The position numbers and the translations under genes were made by a program. A stretch of 64,000 nt of DNA from Flabesymbios commensalis (taxonomy: Eukaryota > Annelida > Polychaeta > Terebellida > Flabelligeridae). Location: the NCBI GenBank assembly GCA_964017125.1, contig OZ024908.1:59674021-59738020 (forward strand), in the 5' to 3' direction. The notes beneath the pieces were generated by a model. That model did no database searches. It had not been told where the DNA came from and was given only the letters and a program-made list of their open reading frames with translations. Positions 20,600-32,708 of this stretch are shown here, in pieces (the first letter of the stretch is position 1; every line of letters starts with the position of its first letter).

Positions 20600-21700
20600 A
20601 AGTTGAGTGAAAACAGCTAAAGCATCGAACATGGCAAAGCATCGCAAGCTATTATGTCTGTGACACCCATCAGGCTTGGTTTACCACACCTAATGGCGCA
20701 GAATGTCATGCGCTGTTCGGCGATATTATTGCAGATGAACGCCGATAGTTATCGGCGACTAACCATCGCTTGCGTGAAGAATGGTGATTCTCAGGCGTGG
20801 GCCGCATTTTATTCGCCGTACAACTTAACTGGCACATGATGGCACTGCACTAGTGATGCCCAAATGTGTGCATCGCGAAACTATCCGGATCCTTAAAAAG
20901 CCCCTTGAGACCATAATAATATCTCATGCTTTGAACGTGGGTCCTGATGTTAGCCAATCAGCTTGAAACGAAAATGTACCACCATAAAGTCAGGATCTCA
21001 CCGCTCTGGCGACTATTTGCCTAAGATCAAACTCCAAATCTTCTCCAAATATTTCCCACGTTTCCCCAAAAATGTTTAAAATTCATGCGACAACTCGAGG
21101 TGAGGCTGGCCGAAATTTTGCTGCAAAATCAACAAACAGTTGCAGTTTCCCCATATATTCATCAACTTGGGGCAAACGTCTCGCCGGGTTCGTGAAATGT
21201 ACGTTAACTGCTGACCACTGTTCGCACAACTGAAAAACAACTGAAACTGGCGAACAGTAGGCCACAATTGGGGACTATCTGGCGAACGTTTTGTTATTTC
21301 TTCGCTGAATGTTCGCCGAATATTCCCGTAATAATAGACACATTTGCTATTATTTTGTTCACCAAACAGTGGCCATACAGTCTCCAATTAGCCGATCATG
21401 CGACGCGTTCGCCAATTAGTCACCAAATGTTTGCCAAACGATCTGAAACCAATAGCTTTTTCATCGCTAAATTATCACAAAATTCGCCAATAATTATTCG
21501 GCGGTCTGTCCATTTGTTCGGTCACCAAATTTTTGCTAATTAGTCGTCAACTGTTCACATCATGCAATCACGCAAAATAGCGAAAAATTGGTGCCAAATT
21601 TGTTGCAAATATTCGCCGATATTTTTGTCGTCAAAAAATCACCAACTTCGCAATTTGATTGTTGTTTGTTGAAGTTGGTGAGAACGTGCACTCCACTAAA
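20600..21700. repeat. TTCGCCAA-word-rich repeat (copy 1)
   Basis: The stretch is dense in CGCCAA, TTCGCC, GGCGAA and CACCAAA words without a fixed period. AGTCACCAAATGTTTGCC and GTCCATTTGT at 21418-21515 have matching phrases at 48260-48370. The family is unidentified and no frame is conserved. Confidence 0.5.
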
Positions 21701-21714
21701 AGCCACAAGTTGAC

Positions 21715-21960
21715 ATAACCCTTTAACCGCCAAATTATTCAGTTTGGATTTTCATCCACTTGAAGTTGTGTCTCGCTGACGCGATCCACAACTTCAAGTG
21801 AGTGAAAATTATTCAGATTTGACAAAATGGAGGTGAACTTTTTTCAAATCTTGCTGGTTGATGTCACATTCTATCTTTAACATATTTAAAATGTTGTACC
21901 TAATGTGCTAATAAAAAATAAAAACCCGAACATATGCGGCACCGGTGGTTAAAGGGTTAA
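21715..21960 (+). mobile_element. TTAA hairpin MITE family 1
   Basis: From ATAACCCTTTAACCGCC (the first TTAA has one change) to GGTGGTTAAAGGGTTAA. Hairpin arms ACTTGAAGTTGTG and CACAACTTCAAGT. Confidence 0.8.
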
Positions 21961-22900
21961 TGTCTTATGCACAGATTGAACCCTTCTTATCCACCGACCC
22001 TTTGCTATTGTATTGAATTCAAATCGTCGGCCACAGGCAAAACAATCCTTACTACCAAAATTGAAAAATTGAGTTTTTATAAAAAACACATTCAAAATAA
22101 ACCCTTTTAACATGTAGAATGTAACATTATGTAGAATGGCTAAGCCCTGTGTGTGATATATCATACCTAACGCGGATGAGCGAGACAATCCTAACTACAT
22201 TTTTCTAGGATATAAACATGTCAAACCATCCTATCTTGATAGGATTATTCCCCATCTTGCTATTGTGCCTCGATTAAATGCAAAACAATCATAAGAAGCA
22301 GTTAGGCTATTATAGCCTGATTCTTGATATCAGGTCTATTTTTTCAAAACAAATATTGTGCCTTATCGCACTCGTGACCATTTTCGTCAGTCACAGGCAA
22401 AACTCCAAAATGATAAAAGTGCTAAGTACGTTTTCAGCAATGCTGATAAATAGATACTTCAACATAAGAAAAATGACACAGAACAAATTTAACGTGTTAT
22501 TTCATACACCTGCCATTTCGTCGGTCACAGGCGAAACAATCCTAACTCTAAAATGGTAGTTTTGAGTAAATTGCTTTTGAAGTTTTAAACAATGCTGATA
22601 AATCGATACTTCAACATAAAAAAAAAAATTGGCACATAACAAGTTTTCATATTTTTCAAGCGTGCTATGTCGAAATTTTAGTATTTTGTACACGTTGGCG
22701 GTCTGCAGTGGAGTTGGGATTGTTTAGAATGATATATGAATGATATATGTCCTTCTTTGCTACAGGATACGAAGACGGATAAAATCAAAAGTGAATAGTA
22801 ATGGAAGTTACGGTACAATACTACAATTTGGTAATACGTTACCATGGTTTCCTCATAACATAATAAAGCAAGTCATGTCGAATTTACAAGCAGTGTCTGT
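21961..22900 (+). repeat. Imperfect tandem units, CGTCGGTCACAGGC type
   Basis: A phrase like TCGTCGGTCACAGGCGAAAC recurs at about 22025, 22384 and 22517, and GCTGATAAATCGATACTTCA recurs at about 22442 and 22593, marking units of about 130-150 bp or more. The last part (22505-22895) is repeated in inverse orientation at 28439-28875. Non-coding. Confidence 0.55.
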
Positions 22901-23829
22901 GTAAAATCAGACGGCCACCATTCAGATATTATAAACACCATAACCTGATAATGTGTGTTTCAAAATTGGTATAGCATGAGCACTTTCAAAACTTCTATAT
23001 AGGGGCTAAGGGGCATAAAGAATAAGATGCCTGTTTTGTGATACGAGGTCAAAGTCAAGTCATCAGGTCACAGTTAATGTCGATTAATAATATTACCAAT
23101 AGCGTGTTATACCTGACGTTTATTTCGAGCGTGCTGCAGCCACAATAATACAATTCTGTGAAACTCAATGACCTCGACCTCCTTTGTTTTCACCGAGCTG
23201 GCTAATACAATAAAGCATGGAGGAGGGTTCTTGTTTTCACCGAGTGACGTCACTCCGTTCCACAGAATACCGCCTCTACTGAAGGTTTTTGTGATAAACA
23301 GTCAGTCTAGTTATATCAATAATAATGTTGAAAAGTGCTATGTTATCAGGTTACAGCCATATGTAGCCTAATATAGATATAATGATTTTTTTCATATATC
23401 TAAAGAATCAGATTGGCATTATATTTTGTTGATTCAGGATCAAGGGGATGAGGTCAAGGTTAAATACAAGTCCAAACAAGGACATAATTGCTTTTAGAAA
23501 TTTCAAAATCAAACTTAGAATCTCAGAAACCATCAGAAACATGGTATATAAAATATTATATGTGTTAGGGAATTGTGTATTTGTATTTCCGAGTGAAAAC
23601 GATGTCATGATCAAGGTGGTCATGTTGGATTAACTCCCAAACTCTATTTTCTAACATTCACACTATTATTATACTGATTTTTAGCATGTTTAGAAAAGAC
23701 CAACATCCTACAACACAATTTAAATCTAGACTGAGTTTATTGACCATGGATATTACAGTAATTAACCTCGTAACTATGGAGAACAAATAAGTTTTTATAA
23801 AATAATCAATCTAATGGAATGAAATCGAA
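22901..23829. other. Unassigned stretch
   Basis: No repeat family or domain recognised; the open frames at 23168-23633 are short and featureless. Confidence 0.4.
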
Positions 23830-24575
23830 AAGTTGAAGAAGATTATTCTTCTTATCGTTGTCGATAACAAGTGGGCTACTACAAGCAGGTGTTCGTGCTA
23901 GAATCTTCTTCTTTTGTTATGCGAATGTATCCAGCTGGAAGCTGTTCAGAGCGCTGAACATTCGAAAGAGAGAGAGAAAGAAGTCAATTACTACATAAGG
24001 TCACCAAACGCTTGTCGGTGAGTTTTCAACGATTTTCTAAAAGAGGTCAGGGTTTTCTGCAGACGGATCTGGCTCTCCAAACTGTTTCAGAGTGCTGGAG
24101 CCGCAGTTTCAAAACTCCTGGTACAGAAGTTTTGAAGTCTGTACTTTTGGACTAGCAAAAGTTGCTCTGTGCTCGAACGCAGTGTTCTAGGTGGTGTATA
24201 AGGGTATGTGATGTAAGTTGGGGCGAGGCCAGCCGCCATGTATAGCACGATATGTCAATAGCAGGATCTTGTGCTTTATGCGGAATTCGACCGATAGCCA
24301 ATGAAGTTTGGGGAGAATTGGTGAGATATGGTCCCTTCTGCCGGCTTTAGCTATCACTCTGGCTGGCGCATTTTGCACCCTCTGCAAAATAAATGAGTAT
24401 AGCTGGGAGTCCACATAGCAGAGAGTTGCAGTTGTCAAGTCGGGAAATGTCTAGGGCCTGGACAATGATGTCCATTACTCTTCGAATGCTGCTGATGTTG
24501 TGCAGGTGGAAGAAAGAAGAGCGGCAAACACTTTTCACATGCACCTCCATAGTCAAATGTTCAAATAGTCAAATG
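23830..24575 (-). mobile_element. LINE fragment, end of reverse transcriptase and C-terminus
   Basis: On the minus strand, reading from 24575, the pieces are VKSVCRSSFFHLHNISSIR, then CNSLLCGLP, then LQRVQNAPARVI, then HISPILPKLHWLSVEFRIKH and ILLLTYRAIHG. These are the standard end-of-RT blocks of CR1/L2-type LINEs. Downstream, in another frame, is a block with the LWNSL- and FRKSLKTH-like words usual near the C-terminus. The copy is 5'-truncated and carries several frame breaks, so it is dead. Confidence 0.85.
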
Positions 24576-24589
24576 TTATAAATAACTAT

Positions 24590-26703
24590 AATGAGCGATT
24601 CTATAATTTTAGGCACCGGTTATGATATCTTTGATATATTTTATGATATTCTCTAAATATTGTCAAAAATTTAAAAAATATATCAACTTAGCTATGTTTA
24701 TTGACATAGCGTTGTCAGCAGAGCTTGATTTCAATTTCAAATATTTATTTTTATCAATTAAAAGTTTTATTACGGTTATGGAGAGACTAATTTATCGCTA
24801 TGGAGTGACCAATTTATGTTACTGAGTAATTTTCATATTGAAATTTCTTAGTGATCCTTCCACAAAAGTAAAATATATTTAACAGGTAGTTTAACATGGC
24901 TATTATGATGTTGATCACTTAATTTAGAAAGATTCACTTTATGACAACAAAATAATTAAAATAATATTACTCTCCGTAACGATTAGTTTCGTTATGGAGA
25001 GTAATAATAACGAATATTGTCTCTCCATCACGATAATTATTTCTGTTATGGTGTGACAATAAACATATACTAAATATCGACGCTAGCACCGTTTAAAGGA
25101 CAAAAATAACAGTTACTATTTCAAAAAGTATTGTTGGTTAAAATATTACATTCATAAAAGGTTTAACTATTTTTAAATGAGTAAGAGGTTAATTTGTGAC
25201 TACTATTTCACTCCATAACCTTTTCGTTTTTGTTATGGAGTGACAGAAATTAAATACTTATATGGAGAGAGTTTTGTTTCATTAAATCGTGGATAGCATC
25301 TGAGGGATTCTATAATTTTAGGCACCAGTGATGATATTTTCCTTGATATATGAGATTGTCTGAATCTTGTCAAAAACTTAAACACATGTCAACTTAGCAT
25401 TGTTTATTGACATGGCGATGTCAGCAGAGCTTAATTTCAATTTTGAATGCTTATTTTTATCAATTTAAATTTTTCTTACCGTTATGGAGAGACTAATTTA
25501 CCGTTCTGGGGAGACCAATTTATGTTACGGAGTAATCTTCAAACTTAAATATCTCAGTGACCCTTCTACAAAAGTATACCATATTTCACAAGTAGTTGAA
25601 CATGGCTATTATAATGTTGATCACTTAATTTAGAAAGAATGACTTTATTACAATAACCATTAATTAATAAAATAAGAATCACTCTCCGTTACGATTATTG
25701 TCGTTATGGGGAGTAATAATAACGAACATTGTCTCTCCATAACCACAATTATTTCTGTTATGGAGTGACAATAAACAAATACTAAATATCGATGCGAACA
25801 CAATTTTAAAAACAAAAAGAAAAGTTACTATTTCAACAAGTGTCACTTGTGACTACTTTTTCTCTCCATAACGTTTTACTTTTTGTTATGGGGAGACAGA
25901 AAATACGCGTTATGGAGAGACGGTTTTTTTTACTAAATCGTGCATAGCATCTACATGTATTATGCTATACTATGATTATTATTTTTTTTTTCAAATGAGG
26001 TTGTAGTCGGCTTGAAGGTTGTAAGGTGCTTAAAAGTTTAATTGCAGTATTTATGTGTGAAAAATTGCGTTATGGAGAGACGTTGAATTAAAATACTCTC
26101 CCAATGACATTTATTTAAACATTTATTATACTTTTTTCACGATTCACTGCATGAAGGTCGCGCGCAACTGTTTTGCACCAGACAAGTGATATTTTGGCCA
26201 GAAAAAGTTTAGAAATTACCTGAAAACCATTACACTCAGCTATCAGTGAGTGTCTGAAGTAGAGATAGAGACACTGGTGACACGAGTGAAGAAAACCATA
26301 AGCGTTACGGAGAGTCGCTGCAACGTGGGACAGACATAAATTGCATAAAAAGTGGTAAAATAATACAATTATTTAAAATTATATAATCTTATAGATATTG
26401 TTTTGCACTAACATTATATCAGCAACAAATGTAATATATAATAAAGGAAGTCTAGAATAAATCGCCTGTTTATGTGGGATTTAGAATGTGGGACAAGGCT
26501 TTTTGGCTAAAATTGGCTAAATTTACATAATATTTCTTTCAAAAAACACATTTATGATAGAATTTTTTGAGTTGTAATATTGCTATATTGTAAAATAAAG
26601 GTCATTCATTGCATTTATGTAATCAAATTAAATCAAAATATTCAATAATAAAATTACAAGGTGCGGACAGTGCTGGTGCTTAAAATTATAGAATCCCTCA
26701 TCT
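24590..26703. mobile_element. Non-autonomous DNA element with CTCTCCATAACG hairpins
   Basis: The ends are GCGATTCTATAATTTTAGGC (24596 on) and the complement GGGATTCTATAATTTTAAGC at 26676-26699. A third, internal copy of the end in left orientation at 25302-25327 starts a second unit of about 650 bp that repeats much of the first. The word GTTATGGAGAGAC or its complement recurs about a dozen times, usually as facing pairs 10-15 bp apart. No coding sequence. The target duplication is unclear. Confidence 0.65.
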
Positions 26704-27950
26704 ATGCATTATGCTTGAAAAACTAAATATATACCCCTTCCCATAAGGGCTGGTGTCTGGGATGCATAACTGGCGCCATCAGAGACTCAGAGTAGACAAT
26801 GAACTGTTACAGGGTGGGCAAGTGATTGCCACATCGCCCCATGTGGCGATAAAATCGATTTTTTTGCAATGCAAATGTTTAAAATTGACAATTCACAGCA
26901 CCTAAAAGTAGGAATTTGTTGCGACTGGTCTTCTTTTTCCTGTCCATCCTTAGTGTGAGATAGACACATTTTCAAACATTCATTCTTTTTTTGGAAAAGA
27001 AACAGAATAAAATATATCAACTTTGTGACAGTCTTGACCAATAATTGAAACGTTGAGCCAGACTTGAAACAACATTATGCAAAAATAAATATGCTAAGAT
27101 TGATTGTAATTATCAGAGACTACCTTAAAACAACGTTGTTCTAAAGAAAGTATGCTAAGGTTGATAATAATTATTATAGACTACCCTATGATAATTATAA
27201 CACACCACAAGCACAATCCACAGTAGGCTATGGGGATCGCTTAAAATGGACAACGACTTAGAACTGGGCGTGTTGCTCTCCCAAACACTTGACGTAGCAT
27301 ACAATAAAAAGAATAAGGACCACGAGATAAAGATTATTCCCCGATTACCATGTGTTTTTTACCTGCGTCATGGCGAATTTTTTATCAATTATATCATCAT
27401 CTCTGAGACTCGGTCTTGAGAATAAGTGGTTAAAAACAGTGTCGCTTTTTCAATTTCCAAAATTGTATTGTTGTATTGTGTTCGTGCATAGACTTTTGTT
27501 TAAAGGGATATTTGAAATCGTCGTATTTTCTCAGTGCAGTATAGGCCTATAGACCTCCAGTATAGCCACTGATACGAAATAATTCAGATACAGCTGGGAC
27601 TCAATAATTTCTTTTTTACTAGAGACGAAATCATAGATTATAATTGAAAATGAATGGGCAGTAAAGTTGTGGTAGAAAAACCAATACCAACAAGAGTATC
27701 TGATATAGGCCTAACTGATGATAACTGATAATATTTGCATTAAAAAACATTCTGCCATAGGGGAGGGTGGCAAATTAATAAAGGTGAAATAAAAATAAAT
27801 GTGTGAGGAATTTAAAGTGATCATTAGTAAGCGTTGTAAGCATTTTAATGGTCCACAACTTTTTTCATTTACATGTTATCACTTTTAATATATGATTGTA
27901 GCATACTTACATAATTATTATCACAATGAGGGTGACCAAACGCTTGTTTA
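26704..27950. other. Unassigned stretch
   Basis: A direct repeat, ATGCTAAGATTGAT and ATGCTAAGGTTGAT, with flanking AACAACRTT lies at about 27070-27165. TAGGCCTA occurs at 27542 and 27706. No gene seen. Confidence 0.4.
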
Positions 27951-28015
27951 AAATTAATGTTGGTCCACCGTCTGCGACGCTTGCCCACCATTAACACAAC
28001 ATTAGGTCGACAGCT
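27951..28015. mobile_element. Palindromic MITE core
   Basis: AATTAATGTTGGTCCACCG and TTAACACAACATTAGG flank the family centre GTCTGCGACGC. The outer ends are lost. Confidence 0.5.
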
Positions 28016-28438
28016 GTTTATGTTTATTTATAGCTCATTTATTATGCCTCGCGCTCGATATTAAATGAGCTAATGTTGCTCATGTTTATGGTTTTTCCAT
28101 TGTGTGGTTGTGTTTTCTTAAATAGTTGGAAATAGCTAGTCTAGACTACATCTGTCATCAAGTTCATTAAAAAACTACTGACATTCCAACCAGTATCTGA
28201 TATCTTTTTACAGCAAAGATAACACGAGATCGCACTATTTGATGTTTTCTTTTGTCAAGATTTTGCGTAGATCATGCCCCCCCCCTCTATAGGTCCCTGC
28301 TGTTGAATGGTTTCTTGGAAATTATTTTCTGAATACGCCAATGTTGCTTGCTTCTGCAGATATCCATAATCAGTTTTTGTAATTATCTGAATGTCGGCCA
28401 TCGTTAATTTACGCAAATTCGTAAGCCTACTTTTACAT

Positions 28439-28875
28439 TGACACCCTGCTTGTAAATTCGACATGACTTGTTTTCTTATGTTCGCAGGAAACCATGGAAA
28501 CGTATTACCAATTTGGAGTATTGTACCGTAACTTCTATTACTATTCACTTTTGATTTTATCTGTCTTCGTATCCTGTGGCAAAGAAGGGCATATCTCACT
28601 CAATGACATAGGATTGTTCTACACATCTTAATTGGGTCATTTTCGACAAAATTGATCATTCTGAACAATCCTATCTCCACTGCAGACCGCCAAAGTGTCC
28701 CAAATACTAAAATTTCAACATAGCACGCTGGAAAAACATGAAAACTTGTTCTGTGCCAAATTATTTTTTTTATGTTGAAGTATCGATTTATCAGCATTGT
28801 ATAAAACTTCAAAAGCAATTTACTCAAAACTATCATTTTGTAGTTAGGATTGTTTCGCCTGTGACCGACGAAATA
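28439..28875 (-). repeat. Inverted homologue of 22505-22895
   Basis: The complement matches 22505-22895 over about 390-430 bp, including TTTCGTCGGTCACAGGCG, GCTGATAAATCGATACTTCA and TACCATGGTTTCC words. The open frames 28255-28836 have no independent support. Confidence 0.65.
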
Positions 28876-29375
28876 TTGTAAACCTAGTATTTAAGATATA
28901 CTATCATAGGAGGAAGTAGAGTCGGATGATAGGCCTTCAGACTTGATATCAGACTATAAAACTGCACCTACACCTTTTTTTATCAGAATAGAGTATGCTT
29001 GCAGTAAGTAAGTGAGTAGCTCATTGCGTATTTCAAGGCCTAAGCCCCAAAGTACAACACATTCGATATCCATACATTCCGTCATATCACATTTAGCCAT
29101 ATTTACATATTCTGCTCTACAACTAATGCAGTATGAGCATGCATGTAATACTATTTTACTCTCATATACGTGGCCAACCGTGTTTACTCATTGTACACAA
29201 ATTAAACTACTGCACGCTTGGTTGTTAGTGTAATGTCGTACAAATCGGGAGATGTATTTACTATGCATTTTGCTAAAATCCATTCAAGACAGATAATATC
29301 TAGGACATTATGCGTAAATATATCTCCGTCGTATGTATGAAAGATATCACAGAGGTCTTGCAATGGATGCTCTGG
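28876..29375. other. Unassigned stretch
   Basis: No recognisable family or domain. Confidence 0.35.
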
Positions 29376-29573
29376 ACCCTGTGGCCGCCAAACAAGTTAA
29401 TTTGAATTTTCACACACTGAAAGTTAATATTCAAGTGGGTGGAAATTATTCAGATTTGACAAAATGGAGGTCTACGATTATTGAATGTCTATGTTTGAAA
29501 ACTAGCATTTAATCTGCTGAGACAAACGAAAAAAAAACAAGAATGAAATCCTGACCGGCGGATAAAGGGTTAA
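29376..29573 (+). mobile_element. TTAA hairpin MITE family 1, worn
   Basis: TGGCCGCCAAAC, then GAATTTTCACACACTGAAAG, CAGATTTGACAAAATGGAGG and GGCGGATAAAGGGTTAA identify it. The first hairpin arm is largely deleted. Its right TTAA (29570-29573) is also the left TTAA of the next element. Confidence 0.65.
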
Positions 29574-29792
29574 AACTTTCAGTGCGGGGAGCGTCTATAG
29601 ACGTCACAATCTGACGTCTGAAGACGGTAGCACTGAAGGAATTATAAAATTCACAATGGCCGTAGACACATAACATAGGTATTCAAATGAAGCGGAAATA
29701 TAAAAATAAGACATTTATGATGATTTCAACTTGAAAAAATACCTTTGGTCTTCATGTTTAATATAAGTATATTTCAGCGCTGTAGGGGTTAA
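29570..29792 (-). mobile_element. TTAA hairpin MITE family 2
   Basis: It starts TTAAAACTTTCAGTGCGGG, has a shortened GACGTC hairpin, then CATAACATAGGTATTCAAAT, and ends CAGCGCTGTAGGGGTTAA. It is joined directly to the preceding family 1 element. Confidence 0.72.
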
Positions 29793-29884
29793 TAGGTGGG
29801 GCGGGACAAGGATTGCGCTGGGGTGGAGCACTCCAGGGCTCGTAAAGTACATCCAGGACCAACCGGGATCTGGTAACGCACATC

Positions 29885-29975
29885 TCACGAGTCTCGACTA
29901 TGCTGGTTCAATGCTGGACCACCGTCAGCGACGGTGGCCCAGCATTGAACCAGCATAGATTATTTTCTGGGATAG
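29885..29975. mobile_element. Palindromic MITE, perfect inner stem
   Basis: CTATGCTGGTTCAATGCTGG pairs perfectly with the complement arm CCAGCATTGAACCAGCATAG around ACCACCGTCAGCGACGGTGG. The usual CCCAGCAAACACG ends are worn (TCTGGGA remains). Confidence 0.68.
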
Positions 29976-30646
29976 TCCTGTCATGTTTAGAGGCGTCGAC
30001 ACGGATCCGCTAAAAGTCCAACAAACCTTTATCTGGATGGTCGCAGGACTCATCATTTCCATCGAACCATTTAGCGTCGCATATTCAATATTTGCCAATA
30101 CAATAATTAGCAGTGGAGAGTTTCATACTCTGAGACTTGAACTAAGATTTGGCTACCAGCCTGCTGCAATATAATTCCCGCAATATATTATTCGGTCTAT
30201 TATATAGGTAGGCCTAAATCTGATGCGACTGCTTCCTCTGTACTGACAGCATACGATTTGGAATGATGGATATTCATTGTCTGACCTCCGTTAACAGAAG
30301 TGTTCATTATTTGCATCACAAGACAAATGTATCACTGTCAGCTTTACATGCATATAGATTCATGCGAGCTCCCGTATAATTATGTGATATTGACATTGTG
30401 AAGAAAGGTATTGAGGGAGGCCTATGCAAGTTCTGCTATCAAAGTGGCAAGCGGCATATCATTTTAAAATCTTAACGTAGCTCGTTCTAACGACATAGGC
30501 GTACGTATCTCGACTCCAAGATTTAAGCCTAAAGTAAATGTTTTTCCAGTGTTTACCACGACTAAAAAATAATATGCTGTATATCATGCATGTAGTTATA
30601 TATAATATGGCATACCCAGAAAATCCAGAGGTATCAGGTGCGTAGA
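29976..30646. other. Unassigned stretch
   Basis: The 63-codon frame at 29983-30174 has no domain. TAGGCCTA occurs at 30209. Nothing else recognised. Confidence 0.4.
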
Positions 30647-30892
30647 TTAACCCTTTAACCGCCGGTGCCGCATATATTCGGGTTTTCATTTTTTATTAGC
30701 ACATTAGGTCCCACATTTTAATTATGTTAAAGATAAAATGTGACATCAACCAGCAAGATTTGAAAACAGATGACCTCCATTTTGTCACATCTGAACAATT
30801 TTCACTCACTTGAAGTTGTGGATCGCGTCAGCGAGACACAACTTCAAGTGAGTGAAAATTCAGATTGAATAATTTGGCTGTTAAAGGGCTAG
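30647..30892 (-). mobile_element. TTAA hairpin MITE family 1
   Basis: From TTAACCCTTTAACCGCCGG through hairpin arms ACTTGAAGTTGTG and CACAACTTCAAGT (tip TCGCGTCAGCGA) to TGGCTGTTAAAGGGCTAG; the right TTAA is altered. Confidence 0.8.
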
Positions 30893-31099
30893 AGCGAATA
30901 CATGTGAGAACCTGACTGTGGGGGTATAATTTCTAGTAAAAAGTCGCCCCCCCCCTCCCCGTCTGTCAATTCCTGGATCCGACACTGGCGTAAAACAATT
31001 GTTTTGTTATTTACGTCTAGCGATAGCCATGTCCCAGATATAATAAAAAAAACTGTACCTAGGTGGCAGATAATTATGTGGGTGAAACCTAGGATAGTA

Positions 31100-31296
31100 G
31101 TAGTAGGAAGTTTTTTATATTTGCAAATCTTGATGGTTAGACACACATTTCATTCCCAATAACAGTGATTTGTTTGACTCATAAAACAGATTAAAAACGA
31201 CTAAATTCGTGATCAGCTGGATGAGGTTAAGATCAAGGTAGACAGCATTGCATTTGTTAACCCTTTAAACGCCAAGCACGACTATACAAAGGGTTA
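31100..31296 (-). mobile_element. TTAA MITE family 3, hairpin-less remnant
   Basis: TTTGCAAATCTTGATGGTTAG, CATTTCATTCCCAATAACAG and GACTAAATTCGTGATCAGC match the body of family 3 (compare 3590-3640 and 10760-10850). Two GGGTTAA/TTAACCC end words follow at about 31258-31297. Confidence 0.5.
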
Positions 31297-31454
31297 ATAA
31301 TCATTTATTTAAGTCTCATCCAGTTTACATTATACAGATCATATATCAATGTCAGAATATTATGGAAGCGACTGGTCACTCAATGAGTTCCAAGAGACTG
31401 TGTTAAAATTAAATCAGCTTAAAATGATATATGCATAGAAGAATTGCATGCATT

Positions 31455-31565
31455 TCCCAGCAAACACGATTCGTTAAACTGATGCCTATTTAATGTTGGG
31501 CCGACGTCGGAGACGGCGGGCCAACATTAAATAGGCATTGGTTTAACGTATCGTGTTTGCTGGGA
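31455..31565. mobile_element. Palindromic MITE, near-perfect copy
   Basis: TCCCAGCAAACACGATTCGT at the left and the complement of ACGTATCGTGTTTGCTGGGA at the right. Inner arms GCCTATTTAATGTTGG pair exactly with CCAACATTAAATAGGC. The centre is GCCGACGTCGGAGACGGCGG. One of the best-preserved copies. Confidence 0.8.
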
Positions 31566-32300
31566 TGGTAAAAGCAAACACAAGACTTGGCCGGAGGTGA
31601 ACTCGCCTTAGAAATGGGTAGGGGCGTGACTCTATAGCATTGACAAACCTGACCCTGTTGCAATCTGCCTCATGACCTAATGTAATGTTTAAAAAATTGA
31701 TACTTTGCGCTAGGCAATTTACATCAATAATGTTAATTGTTTTTAATAAAACTTATATTTAGATTATTTTTCAAGAAATTTCGTGAAAATTAAAAAAAAC
31801 TGGAACATTGAGAAAAAAAATCACAATGTAATCACACTAAATATTTTCATTTATTTACACAGAAACTGATTCCATGTATATCAATGGGAAAGATATATTA
31901 TGCTACAAGGTCAAAAGGCACCCTGTGCCAATTCTGGAAGTCAAAAAAGTCACACTGTGCTAAAGCTAGAAGCGCAAAAAAGACACCCTGTCCAGCGGCA
32001 CATCCCCAGTACGCCCAAGTATGGGAGTACCCCCCTCCCCCAGGTTTTTTGGTTGCTGTGTAGCGAGGAAGATAAAACGTTACCACGCGCATCATAGATA
32101 CATGTAGTCTATGTCAATAAACTCTGTCAACAAACATTTGCATGACAGGAAACGAATCATATACAGAACCGGTCTTCTTGGACAGACATTATGCGCGGAA
32201 CCGTCAGCAATAGTGTCTTTTATTTTGTAGTTGTGGTATGTGTCCATTTCTATTTGGTATAGCTGACAACTTTATGAAATAATTATCAGCCCAGGGCCGT
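31566..32300. other. Unassigned stretch
   Basis: Poly-A/T-rich with two short loosely related phrases around CACCCTGT (about 31920 and 31985). No gene. Confidence 0.35.
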
Positions 32301-32302
32301 AT

Positions 32303-32370
32303 GCTCTTACAAGTTGCGATATATCGTAGGCTTCGAATTGGTCGAGATGGCCACGCCTACGTCTACGATA
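32303..32370. repeat. Partial palindrome CGATATATCGTAGGC
   Basis: GTTGCGATATATCGTAGGCTTC and TTGGTCGAGATGG occur here and in the hairpin at 33458-33530, and again at 37743-37800. Facing arms GTAGGC and GCCTACG make a weaker hairpin. Confidence 0.5.
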
Positions 32371-32562
32371 ATCTTGTGCGACGTGATGGGTTGGTGAGCT
32401 GCGAGGGTCAAGCTGTCTGCCTGTCAAGCCGGGGCTCGCGGGTTTGTCTCCCACTCTGGCATTCAGGCGGCATGCAAACTAGTTGTCTCCCCGTACCCCC
32501 GATGATGTAGTATTGCGGGGAGCTTCCGTAACCGCCAGGTAGCGTGCTCAACCTCAGACCGC
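32371..32562 (+). mobile_element. SINE chimera: foreign head, dimeric-SINE second module
   Basis: The head has GTGAGCTGCGAGGGTCAAG and CTCGCGGGTTTGTCTCCC, unlike the dimeric SINE. From about 32510 it reads TATTGCGGGGAGCTTCCGTA then AGGTAGCGTGCTCAACCTCA, closely matching module 2 of the dimeric SINE. It stops at CAGACCGC where a palindromic MITE follows. Confidence 0.5.
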
Positions 32563-32565
32563 ACG

Positions 32566-32673
32566 CCCAGCAAACTCAAAACGTATAGCATTTGTACAAC
32601 GTCGGCCCAACGTCGTCGATATTTGTCCAACATTGTTTAAATGTTATACAAATGTATTTTTGTTTATTGGGTG
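32566..32673. mobile_element. Palindromic MITE inserted in a SINE
   Basis: It begins CCCAGCAAACTCAAAACG and ends TTTTGTTTATTGGGTG. Inner arms CATTTGTACAACGTC and the complement of TTGTTTAAATGTTATAC pair partly. The centre has decayed to ACGTCGTCGATATTTG. Confidence 0.62.
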
Positions 32674-32708
32674 AAGGAGTCAGGATAAGTTAGAATCCAT
32701 TTATTTTG

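Noticed and set aside
28255-28836. Minus-strand frames of 114 and 78 codons
   Set aside because: Much of this region is a non-coding repeat also found at 22505-22895, where the frame is not kept.
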